DNA of 64,000 bases, taken from assembly GCA_036852015.1 (NCBI GenBank), contig JAANDG010000512.1:1-64000 (forward strand). The letters run 5' to 3'. The position numbers were made by a program, and so were the translations under genes. The stretch is from Pelodera strongyloides. Lineage: Eukaryota > Nematoda > Chromadorea > Rhabditida > Rhabditidae. This document shows positions 10,359 through 21,000 of the stretch, one piece after another (the first letter of the stretch is position 1; the number at the start of each line of letters is the position of its first letter). The notes beneath the pieces were generated by a model. That model saw only the letters and a list, made by a program, of their open reading frames with translations, did not search any database and had not been told where the DNA came from.

Positions 10359-13181
10359 ATGGACTTTCGTTGCAACGATCTACCCTTTTCGGAATACGAC
10401 TATCAAGATTTGAAAGATCCCGGTTTTCTCGAAACATTAAAGGTTAGAAAATGAACTTTGCCTGCCTGCTGCTGAAAGAAACATAGGGGTAAGGTGAGGT
10501 AAACATAAGGGTAAGGGTAAGGTAACTCTTGAGGTAAACCACCAAGTTCAACAAAAACTACTTCTGCGCGGCGAAAATAGCTGTTACCTCCCGCCGCGCA
10601 CCTCGTCCAGCCATTGCCAGACTCTTGCCAATCTTTCGCGAAAATCCGATGAAGGAAGCTAGGCTCGCCGCGCACGAGCCGAGTTCTATCAGCGTATGGA
10701 TGCTTGCAGCAGGGTGCATTACTTTCATCTATTTTTACTTGCGCCTCGAGAAACTAAATCTGAAATTGGCATGTAGGTGAAGCAGAAAAATGGCCAATAC
10801 TTTTGCGAGGCTGACGGCAAGAAAATAGAACAACCTCCAAAGTGCTACGCTGATTGGGTTTGTTTTATTCTTTTATTTCTTTCGATTATATTATTATTGG
10901 TTTTCGAATTGTGGGCCAAGCTTCACATGCTATGTTATTTCGTTCTATGCGCGATTTTCTTTTCAGCCCTTCTACCTACGATACATGTTGATAATGCGCA
11001 ATGAATGCAACCAATTTCCACTGGTAATTGTTAATTTAATTGCTTTAATTGCCTTATATATTATTCTTCAAAGGGTTCCCCAATTTGAACATATGGCATA
11101 GTATGACGTAGACGCTTTTGTAATTTCAATACAAAAAAGTGTCTGCGTCATATGGTACAATTGAGGAAACTCTTCGGGGCGACGCCTTTTCGATGTGTCG
11201 TTTTTGTTTGGTTTGGGAGAAAATCGGGTGCAGCAGTGGCGCCAGCAGCATGCCAATCCAGCGCAAGCTGTTCGTCAAAAAAACTGAAACCTGGCTACCT
11301 ACGCGGTCTTGTTTCAATGCCGCTCAAAATGTTTCGCGTTCCTTTGTCATGGATATGTATGCACTATTTCTCAAAAGAAACGGGTCACCATTGAAGAAGT
11401 AAAAATTTACAAACAAATGTATATTAGCCAAAAAGTAACATTATTTTCCCAGCTTCACGGTCGAATGCCGTTGACCGATTTGTTCATGGAGGGTGCTACG
11501 AAGGAATGCGAGGTATTGATTGTATATAGAAAAAATTTTATATTAAAGGGATCGGTTCACCTTAAATTGTGTCTGTGTTTTTTGTTTCTTTAATTTCTAT
11601 AAGGGATAATAAAAATTTGGAATACAAAAAGTAGTGTTCTATTTCAATACTCACGGAGATATTAGGTGATAAAGTGGTGGATTGATCGGTCCAAAATGGC
11701 AAAAGGTAATTGTCTCTATACAAACAAGGCAGGACAGACACAATTTAAGGTGAACCGATCCCGTTAATGCTGATTAGTTCAAGTAGTTGAAGTTTGCACG
11801 TGCATAGTTACAGATAAGTCATTAGGAAAGATTGCGATGCTACACTTAATTGTAAGATGTTGGCGATGCATTGGCGATAGAAATAAGCGTAAAACTCGCA
11901 AGTTGCGCGGCAAGTCCGCCGCTTCTTCGACACATTCTTGTGAATTACCACATGGAAATAGCCTGAAAACTGAAAACAACGTGACACACCGCTTTAAACG
12001 CCTTCACTTTAGTACTTTCGCCGTCTGTGTTTTGATTGTCAATGTGGCAATTATCCGACCCAATTATGCTATGCAAAAGAAAAACGAAAGGAATGCGAAG
12101 AGACCATGAAAGCACTTATGGAATCATCGGATCCGTCGACGTGTCTGGCACATATTATGACTTTGAACTTTTTCGAAGTAGGTGATACAAATGCTACCAA
12201 ACAAGTACTTACCATGTACTACATGTCAATAAATTGGTTAGATACGTTAGCGGGCATTGGCTGAGTAACCCAGTCACGCCGCTGCTTCTGTGCACAAGCA
12301 ACGGCCTGTGTGCTAACTGATCATTGCACACGAAGCGCACCTCCCGCACACTTTAGATAGAGACTTGCACACAGTTACCAACTAGGTGCATAATATAGAT
12401 CAAGCGGGATATTGACCGAAGAAAGAGCTTCAAACTTCTAGAAATCCAGTGACGCAACTTCATGGCAAGCGTCAGTATTGCAAAGATGCAGGATCGAGAG
12501 CAGAAAGAAGTATCAAGATACGGCATGCAATTATCTAAGGTACGGTGGGCAGTTATCGAAAGTACGGTGTGTAGTTATCTAAGATACAATGGGAAACTGT
12601 CTATTACAATGGATATGTCAGAAGAACTATAATTTTTTGAAATTGACTGTTGAATAAGTTGACTATATTACTATTACAGACATCAAAAACTCGTGCCAGA
12701 AATAACAGACTTTGAGCCGCTATTCGCTGATTCGGACAAGAAGTTGGTTACAGTACTTATTAGTAAGGAACTAATGGTATAAGGGAGAGTACAGCTTAGA
12801 ACTAGGCTAGACTTCTTTGTGTTTGAGCATAAGTTCCGTGCTCAGGAATGATCGAATTTATGCTAGTTGATGTGGGTAGCTGAGAAAGCTGGAAGCAAGT
12901 GCTTGCTTGCGGCGTGCAAACGGCGAACAGAATGCGGAGCAGGATTATCTGGCATGCCAACCGATCCCGCGCCGATTACGAGCGAAAAAGTTTTTGCACG
13001 CCGCAACCGCGCCGCTTACACGCCAACTTCCAAATTTTACTGGTTCTATTTCAGCGGCACGAACGAAATGGTGGCTTTGATTGTGCTGGTGTTAGTCATC
13101 TCACTCGGGCTGATCCTATTTACGGGGATTACATATTTCTTACATAGGAAAAAGAATAAGAACAGAACCGACGAAGCATGA
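10359..13181 (+). CDS. Probable uncharacterised multi-exon gene (partial model)
   Basis: The ATG at 10359 follows a CCCTTTAG acceptor by two bases, so a trans-spliced start is possible. Exons 10359-10442, 10777-10857, 10967-11023 and 11453-11512 are all phase 0 with good splice sites. They read MDFRCNDLPFSEYDYQDLK, then a Cys-containing KNGQYFCEADGKK segment, then PFYLRYMLIMRNECNQFPL, then LHGRMPLTDLFMEG. A 7-codon micro-exon at 11378-11398 (KKRVTIEE-like) would connect well. Further likely exons are one ending at 12177 (ETMKALMESSDPSTCLAHIM) and 12680-12776 (FEPLFADSDKKLVTVL). The last segment, 13055-13181, in one frame encodes a 24-residue hydrophobic helix followed by HRKKNKNR and a stop. 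In the phase-consistent frame it instead reads a polar peptide ending at 13147. The 3' half is therefore unresolved and could be a second gene. No family is recognised. Confidence 0.4.
11098..11160. repeat. Short hairpin
   Basis: ATGACGTAGACGCTTTTGTA is followed after a short loop by its imperfect complement TACAAAAAAGTGTCTGCGTC. Confidence 0.7.
11543..11767. mobile_element. TTAA-flanked MITE (family 2, 30-bp TIR)
   Basis: TTAA|AGGGATCGGTTCACC at the left end and GGTGAACCGATCCC|GTTAA at the right end form inverted repeats of about 30 bp around a 160-bp core. It lies in an intron, 30 bp after the exon ending at 11512. TTAA flanks suggest piggyBac-type mobilisation (inferred). Confidence 0.8.
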
Positions 13182-13466
13182 GGAAGACTACGGGTCACTC
13201 CATTAAACAATTTAATTGACCTTTTATAGCAATTACATAGAATTGCATCAACTTTAACATTATCCTTATCAATCACAAGTTTAAAAAGAATCATCGCAAC
13301 ATCGTTTAGGTGGAGTTAGGATAGCTTTGTACATAGTTTTCTGTTGTGCTCTGACGGCTTATTGTTTGACTTATAATCAATAAACGTATTTATTAATGAT
13401 CGTGTCATGATATTATAGTGCACGACGCTACTACGTTCCTTGTTGGCGAAACGCTCATGCACCTGA

Positions 13467-13593
13467 GGCCATATTCACCACTCAATTCCCACGGGGAATT
13501 CGCCGTCTTTTTCTCTGCGTGTCTCACACTAAAATGCTATATTCTGCCCCAGGGAATATTTCCCCAAGGGAATCGGAGTGGTGAATATGGCCT
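13467..13593. mobile_element. MITE with CNG target duplication (family 3, copy 1)
   Basis: Inverted ends AGGCCATATTCACCACTC and GAGTGGTGAATATGGCCT enclose 127 bp. The triplet CTG is present directly on both sides (13464-13466 and 13594-13596). Two further copies are at 35686 and 57270. Confidence 0.88.
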
Positions 13594-14215
13594 CTGCATA
13601 GCGAAGCGTCAAAATTTTCGCTGGGCGTTTCGCTAGTATTTCCCGCGCCTCTTCGCCCACGCACTCTCTCATTGCATGAAGTAATGGTAATGGTTGTTTC
13701 GCTGGGCTTTTCGCCAAAAGCGAGCTGTATTGTTACCGAGCTTTCTCGCCTTTGCTACTTTACCGTCAGCTTATGGTGTTCGCCTTCGTACCAGCAGCTA
13801 TGTGTGTTGTATCGGTAATTTATAACGAGTGTACGGTAACAAGTGGATTGATTGCTCAGGAAATTACGGACTGTATTGGAATCTAACACCCGTAAAAATT
13901 GTAATTTTACGGATAGGATACAGTTGTCGAGAAACTACGGTCGCGAAATGTCATGCTACGGCGCCGCGTTGCGTGCTACTTCATTCTAGGATTACCTAAA
14001 ACCCTTTACCACTGAATAAAAGGATTTAATAAACTCGAGTTTCTGGTATCCTATCAGTAAAATAAAGGTTTTCGCGGAACGAACTTGTAAGCGGAACTGA
14101 GTGAACGTAGCGAACGAAGTGTAGCGAGCAGTGAGTGTAGAGAAAATCAAACTTTTATGGTAATTCCCCGCTAGAAACATTTGTTCTCGGAACACAGTAA
14201 TACTTTTGAATATTA

Positions 14216-14221
14216 TTTATT
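14216..14221 (-). terminator. Candidate poly(A) signal of the His-rich gene
   Basis: AATAAA on the minus strand, 17 nt after the stop codon of the histidine-rich repeat gene. Confidence 0.6.
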
Positions 14222-14237
14222 ACACTTTTTAACATTA

Positions 14238-15918
14238 TCAACAATGATGATGATGATGACCATGGTGATTGTGCTCATGATGATGATGGTGATGTCCATG
14301 CTGGTGCGGCGTCGGAGCGGCTCCGTGGCCAATTCCTGAAATGATAAATGAAAACTTATTTAAGTTCCCTGTCACGAGCTCCATTACAGAGTGTTCGAAG
14401 CATATGGCATTTGTCGCTGAGTTCTTGAGCAGAGCTGATGCTGATTCTCAGATCACAAAATTCTGAATCTTCAGGTTGGACCCCGGACGGATAGTAAAAG
14501 AAAACATTGACAACATCGTACTCTCGCATCGATACAGTAACCACTCAATCTTGCCCTAAAGCAAATTCTTACCGTTGTTGGGGCAAGCACCATGACCAAT
14601 GGATGAACCGTTCGGATACGCACCATGTCCTATTCCTGAAAAAAGTATTCACATTAAATTTTATTTCTGGAGTTGCACGTCAAGCCTATTTTAAAATCGA
14701 AACCATTTTGAAAGAGCGCAAAAGGGCTCTTTCGCATGCACCTGTGGCGCGAACAGTCTCAAAAAAGTGTGCCATACGTGCGCCATATAATCACCATAAG
14801 AAACCAACCGCCATTATTAGGATACGCTCCGTGACCAATTCCGCCGTTTGGGTACGCGCCGTTTCCAATTCCTAAAAGTCGTATAATTACGAATTAAACA
14901 ATTAGAAATGTACTGTAAAGGCTATGAGAATATACTACTTTCGATGTTAGCCTCGCGCACATTACATTCATGCATTGTGAACATTTTATGGAAGATTTAA
15001 AAAAATACTTCGCACGAAAGTCCTATTTTTTGCTTTAATTTAAGGTAAATGTCATGCTAGAGTAAATGTCAATGAGTACCGCCTCAAGATCCGCTTCATG
15101 CTTATGAAGCGTCCAGAATTATTAGATACCGCCCGGTACAGTTGTGCAGTTTACTTATATTCCTAGTAACTCACCAGAGTTAGGATATGCTCCATGACCG
15201 ATTCCTCCATTAGGATAAGCACCGTTTCCTATGCCTAAAGAGAAATTTGGGGTCAAATTTTTTCACCATACATAAAGCGGTGATAAAATCTTTAATACTG
15301 CACGCGCCCTGTTGCGATAAGAAGTAAAAAATAAGCTCATAATCCTATAAATACTAGATTACTGTCAAAGGTACACTAGACAACGTTATTTATTTATCCT
15401 GGTTAGCAAAAAATACCTGTCAGTAAAGGGGACCTGTCAGTACCTGTCAGTACATCTCTAGCGTGCTTCTAGGCAAAATGCCGCACAAGCGCGGTTAGTT
15501 CGCGGCATTGTAGTCGTAGTCCGAGTGGTAACAGACGCCCTGTCGCTTATGTGCGTGCCCTTGAGAAGGATTTTGCGCGCCAAATCAGTGCCGCTCGTGC
15601 GCTGATTTATATAATAATCTTACAAGTGTTGTTCAACCGTTCAACGTAATAAATAATAGAGAAAAAAAAATACAAACCTCCATTATAAGTTGGATAGGCT
15701 CCATTGCCTATTCCTCCGTTAGGACAGGCACCGTTACCGATCCCTGAAGAAAACAGTAAGCTAATAAACATTGAAAATCGAGTTTACGACTTTACATAAT
15801 AAGTGGGGGGGAGTTATTATATTTACTGTATTTTACCTGTTCTTACTGTTCCTCAGAACAACTACTTACCTCCATTATATCCAGAATTACCACATGGCGA
15901 GGCACCGTGACCAATACC
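14238..15918 (-). CDS. Gly-Ile-Gly-His repeat protein with a histidine-rich C-terminus
   Basis: Six exons on the minus strand: 15918-15870, 15743-15678, 15234-15175, 14871-14809, 14635-14573 and 14335-14238. All joining introns are phase 1, so exons are interchangeable. Each middle exon encodes two copies of a decapeptide-like unit such as GIGNGAYPNG or GIGHGAYPNG. The last exon reads GIGHGAAPTPHQHG followed by a tail of 16 histidines with a few Glu, Asn and Gly, then Cys and TGA. AATAAA follows closely. The 5' exon is missing. A frame at 17571-17640 (FFALRCNVLLHAFA|G), with a good GTAAGT donor, would splice in phase and end like a signal peptide, but it has no ATG. Such a protein would probably be secreted and bind metal through its histidines; this is inference from composition. 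No named family is recognised. Confidence 0.7.
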
Positions 15919-16624
15919 CTGAAAGAGACTTTAGATAGGGACTTTAGAATAACGGCATCACTAATACACTAATACGCTGTTGATTTGGTGTATCCTTGCT
16001 CTAACCATTACTTGGGGTTGAACAAGCGTAAGTAGTATCTTTTTAAATTATATTTGATCGATCAATAGGGAATATACGTACGAAACTTGTAAATATTCCT
16101 ACCATTTTAATGTACGTTCAGATAGCTGGAGTTAAAGTAGAAAGATGAGGTTCCCTTCCGCATTGTTTTATTTTCCTTTTTATACCCATATGCAAACAGA
16201 GCTGATAAGGGAACTTGAAGCACTGACGCCCACTTAAAAGAAAAGATTGATAAACCAAAAAGGAAGAATCAATCGATTTTACATTCATGAATCATTGCAC
16301 GCAACCACAATGTATTACGTAATCTCCCGTGTAGCACTAGAAAAGTGCAAGAAATACCGTAATCTAGCCTTCGCGGGTCGCGTTGCGTATCCCATGTGAA
16401 TTTTTTTCGAAGAAAAATTTTTTATTGAAAAACTTTCTAAATTTCTTTTAAAACCTAAATATTTTGTTCTTTTATGATTTTTGCGCTTCTTGAAAGTTAG
16501 AGGACTGTTGCCGCTTCCCATTGGTAGTCATTTTGTAGCTTTGCATGGTCGTTAAGCGCTAAAATGCTCGGTTTTTTTCATTCCTAAAGTTCGCTCATTT
16601 TTGTGAATGTTTTATTAGTTTTGC

Positions 16625-17534
16625 GGCGCTATTGAGCTTGGGGGGGGCCAAAGTGGGCGGAGCCTCCGAAAAGTCAGATCTTGCTGAAACTTGGCCATAA
16701 GGGGTAATCCGACCTGCCAAATCGATTGAGCACACAATCAATAGTCTATAGTCAATATTTATTGATTTCCTGGTTATGGATTGTTGCCTTTGCTCTGTTG
16801 ATTTTGTTCACTTTTAAACTGACTAGTTATGCATATCTTTAGCTTTTTAACGTTACTGACTTACGCTCAGCCATATTTTACACTTATTGCCGCACCAGGA
16901 ACAATTCACATAGTAATCTCATTCTAATGTGTTGCACTATAAATTAAAATGGTCGTCGGACACATCTCGTCAATGAAAACAGTTCGACGTTGTCAATGCT
17001 CTGTTCGATAGAGCGTCATTTTGGGGTGTCACAGGAAACCGAAAACTCCAAAAAAACTCGGATCATACCGTAGTCACACCAAAAAAACTCCGATCATGCC
17101 CCAAAAAAACTCGAAACTCACTCGGATTATTCGATGATCATGATCCGAGTTTTTTTGGAGCAGGATCCGAGTTTTTTTGTTGTTTTCCCAACACTATGGT
17201 GTTACTACTAGCTGCTGTTCTGTACGTTCCATTAAAGGATACTGCATATGGAAACAAATCTTAACTTTGACATGTTCGCATGCCTGAGCTCTCACGTCAC
17301 GTAATTACACATGGATACATCTGAAACACTAGAATTTACGTTTTTTAAAGTATTCTTCTGAAGGAAAAAATCAATGACCGGAAAATGGCGGAAAATCAAT
17401 AAATATTGACTATAGACAAGTGATTGTGTGCTCAATCGATTTGGCAGGTCGAATTACCCCTTATGGCCAAGTTTCAGCAAGCTCAGACTATTCTGAGGCT
17501 CCGCCCACTTGGCCCCCCCAAGCTCAATAGCGCC
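16625..17534. mobile_element. hAT-like MITE with 8-bp TSD
   Basis: Inverted ends of about 140 bp start GGCGCTATTGAGCTTGG and finish CCAAGCTCAATAGCGCC. The 8-bp direct repeat AGTTTTGC flanks both sides (16617-16624 and 17535-17542), as expected of hAT transposition. The 910-bp element encodes no transposase. Its core holds a second palindromic patch (17040-17180) with several AAAAAAACTCGGATCAT-type repeats in both orientations. Confidence 0.92.
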
Positions 17535-17696
17535 AGTTTTGCTTTAACTTAAGTATGTTCCAATGTATACTTACCAGCGAAGGCATGTAACAAAACGTTA
17601 CAGCGAAGTGCGAAGAACTTCGAGATAAAGTCTAGTGCGTTCTACGTCCGACGTTATATGTTTCTTGTTCCTTCCATCCGTTTTCTGAATATGTTA

Positions 17697-17985
17697 TGGG
17701 GTTTCCATGTATGCGATTCGCACCTGCGAAAATGTCAAACCGCTGTCCATGTTCGAGTCGATGAAAATGAAATGGTCCCGCAGCGATTTTGGATCTAGTA
17801 TGGATCTATTTCAAAATAGTACGGATTTAGTATGGATCTGATACACTTTCGTTGCAGGACCATGTCAAACGTGCGATTCGCATGGGTTACGGTAGGCAGT
17901 TGACATGCATGTAAAATGACTTGAACATGGACAGCGGTTTGACATTTTCGCAGGTGCGAATCGCATATATTACATGGAAACCCCA
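17697..17985. mobile_element. PIF/Harbinger-like MITE with TTA TSD
   Basis: The ends TGGGGTTTCCATGTA and TACATGGAAACCCCA belong to inverted repeats of about 60 bp, which include GCGATTCGCACCTGCGAAAA. TTA lies directly outside each end (17694-17696 and 17986-17988). The 289-bp element ends about 50 bp before the MAK16 trans-splice site, so it occupies the likely promoter or outron of that gene. Confidence 0.88.
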
Positions 17986-18030
17986 TTACAGAACATCCAT
18001 TGGTCGCTTTGTTCCTATCCAATAATACAT

Positions 18031-18035
18031 TTCAG
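18031..18035 (+). promoter_or_regulatory. Candidate spliced-leader acceptor of mak-16
   Basis: ACATTTCAG lies six bases upstream of the MAK16 ATG, with no upstream coding exon in phase. This is the arrangement of a nematode SL trans-splice site. Confidence 0.65.
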
Positions 18036-18041
18036 TAGGCA

Positions 18042-21000
18042 ATGCAGGCCGACGACATAACTTGGAACTGTCTTAATCAGGGACAATGTGCATATAAAAC
18101 GAAGTGAGTGCTAAACTCTTTATCGGTATAATTTAGTGTAGTTGTATTATTTTTTTTGTATTCGCTTGGAGTTATCCTGCGTAGCCTATTAGTTGTGCTG
18201 TTAATTCTGTTTTGTTTAGATTGAAGGTAAAACGGTTCTGCAGAAACCCGTTTAATCTAACTGGTATGTGCAATCGCGCTTCTTGCCCGCTTGCAAACAG
18301 TCAGTATGCCACCGTACGAGAGGAGGAAGGTATGTGATACATCTTTGGTAAAATATAAATATTCCTTTGATTAGTTCCTGCAACCAGACCATCATTTGCA
18401 TTATCCTGGTCACTTACGCCCATATCATCGTCACGTGCACTGCTAATTTGTTCCTATCATTAAGCTAGATATTGGACAAACGGAATGTATGCATTTGGTG
18501 ACGCTAAGCACCATTGATGAATCTTGTATTTAAAACATTTATTTTCATGTAGTGAGTTTACTAGCGAAATGAAATGATGTTGTGTCTAAACGCCAGCTGA
18601 ATTGTATTTTTTAATCAAATTTCAGGTCAATGTTACTTGTATATGAAAGTGATCGAGCGCAGTCACTACCCCCGACGATTGTGGCAAAAAGTTAAATTGA
18701 GCAAGAACATGGATCAGGTTGGTTCTTTTATTCCTAATTATTTTTACATTACTTGCGGTGTAGTGTTGAGTTAGTGTGAGCTTCGCATTCGGTTAGTCGA
18801 TTTGATCACTCCTCGCTCATGGCTCATTGAATTAGATATTAGATTAAGAATGGTGAAAATTGGAATGCATGCTCTCCACGGTAAATCCACGACCGTTTTT
18901 TTTATCTTCTTTAAATGTTTAAATGCCTAATTATTGTCTTCAACTGCGCCCATTTTGGAAACAAATTTTGTCTACTTTCGGCAGACTAATATTTGCCATT
19001 GATGAAAAGTTCTCACTGTGGCTTTCTGACTTTTCCCTTTCCGGCAGAGGTGTCGACATAAGAATGTTATTTTCTAAAACTCTACATTTGTTCAGGCGTT
19101 AGAACAAATTTCCACGGAACTGATTCACTGGTCCGAATGGGTGCGACAAAAATGCAAGGCTCGTCTAGTACGAATTCACCAGTACATGATTCGCATGAGG
19201 AAATTGGTCAAGAGGGGAACGTAAGTATTTTTATTTTTGAATATTTATTATAGTCTTTAAAAGAGCGCAAAATGTTTATATTTTACTTTTTACCCGGCGA
19301 ATTTGGATACAATATTAATAAAATTAAGAGTTATGTTCCTGCTTCCTTTCGTACTTAACTAATGAGACCTACGTACAAGGCCAAACGCAAATTGTGTGCA
19401 TTAATCCGTAATATGTATTTGATGGCAATGAAAATGAGCATTCCTTTAATTATTTTTGATTTGCGAAAGTTCGAAACATTGATGTTTCAGTTGCTTTATT
19501 TATGCGAGGGACATGTTGTTCAATTCGATACTTTCGCAGTATTTACTTCATAAAATGGATTTTTCACTTTTTGTGGATGCAGCTCAGAATTGAATTGGTC
19601 TCTTTTTGACGCCGCTTATTTTTTTTAAAGAATAAGTAAATACACACTAACAATAGATTTTTGACTCACGTCGTGCAGAAGATCCAAAAACACCTACCTA
19701 AAATAGTCCACTTTTTCCACGATAATGTCACTGTTTTGTTAGCAAGTTATAGCGAAATATCAGCCGGTTTTTGAACCGCATGTCAATGAACTGTATTCCT
19801 GTATATTTATGCTAAGTGGGTTTGATTTTTTTTATTCTTATAATGCTCATATGTATATGGTGTATGGGAATTCAGTTGTTTCAAAAACCGGCTGTTGTTT
19901 CGCTTTAATAAATCCGTTCTCCTTTCAGGCTGAAGAAGATCATCCCGCTGCAAACAAAAATTGAGCGTCGTGAGAAGCGAAGAGAGGAGAAGGCGCTTAT
20001 TGCCGCTAAGCTGGAGGGCTCGATCGAAAAGGAGCTGCTCGCTAGGCTCAAGTAAGTAGAGAATGATTACAAACGTACTGTACTTAACAGTTTTGTGCAG
20101 GGCTAATTCAGTGCCTAGCATGGGGCTACTAAGAACGCTATTTTTCGCGCAAATGTATGCATTCCTAAATGGTTCCCGAGATGGTCGAAAGCCTATCCGG
20201 AGATGGTCGTGTATCCTTTTGCGCATTGATTTATACCCAGCTTTTGTACTTTTCATAGTCCAACTTTATCCGTCAGGTTTTACTGTTAATATGTGTCTTT
20301 CTTTTTAAGTATTTTCAATACGAGGGCATTTTGTGGAAGATATTGATTGAAGAGAACTAGGTTTTTACACTTCGAATTCTTACTTCTTACTGAAATTATC
20401 TGGCCTACTACGCATGAATAGGTATGCCGCATATTAGATTTTAGTTAGTTATACGAAAAGGAATCAGTACGTGATTGATCTAGTATTCGTCATATTCATG
20501 TATTTTTGTGTATATTTAATTTAGACTGGGAACTTATGGAGACATTTACAACTTCCGTCAGGAGGCATTTGAGAAGATGCTCGATGAAGGAGAGAAGGAA
20601 TTGGAGGTTGAGCAAGAGTTGGAGGAGGACGATCCGGTATGGGAATATTTGTATTTTGTTAAAGAATAGTGGACATACACTGACGTATTTGCATATGTTA
20701 TGTATCAAGATATGACTTCTGTGATACAAACAGATCTGAGCGCCAAGAGTACGACCAGTAGAATAATAGTTTTATTACGAAGTAGAAGAGTCGATATAAT
20801 GAGCAATGAGTGTTAGGCCGTAGCCTTTATATACGGATGGCTACGTGCTGATCAAACACCAATAATATAAACACTAATAACTTGCGGGTAGTCGCAATTA
20901 GATAATTTGCCAACGGCAAGACAGAGTGTGCTCCACTGATCACTAAGGACGAAAAGATCAGTGAGCAAATGTGAGTGATTAACTAAACACATTATAGTAA

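Noticed and set aside
17795..18022. 75-codon minus frame
   Set aside because: Falls within the Harbinger-like MITE and its flank.
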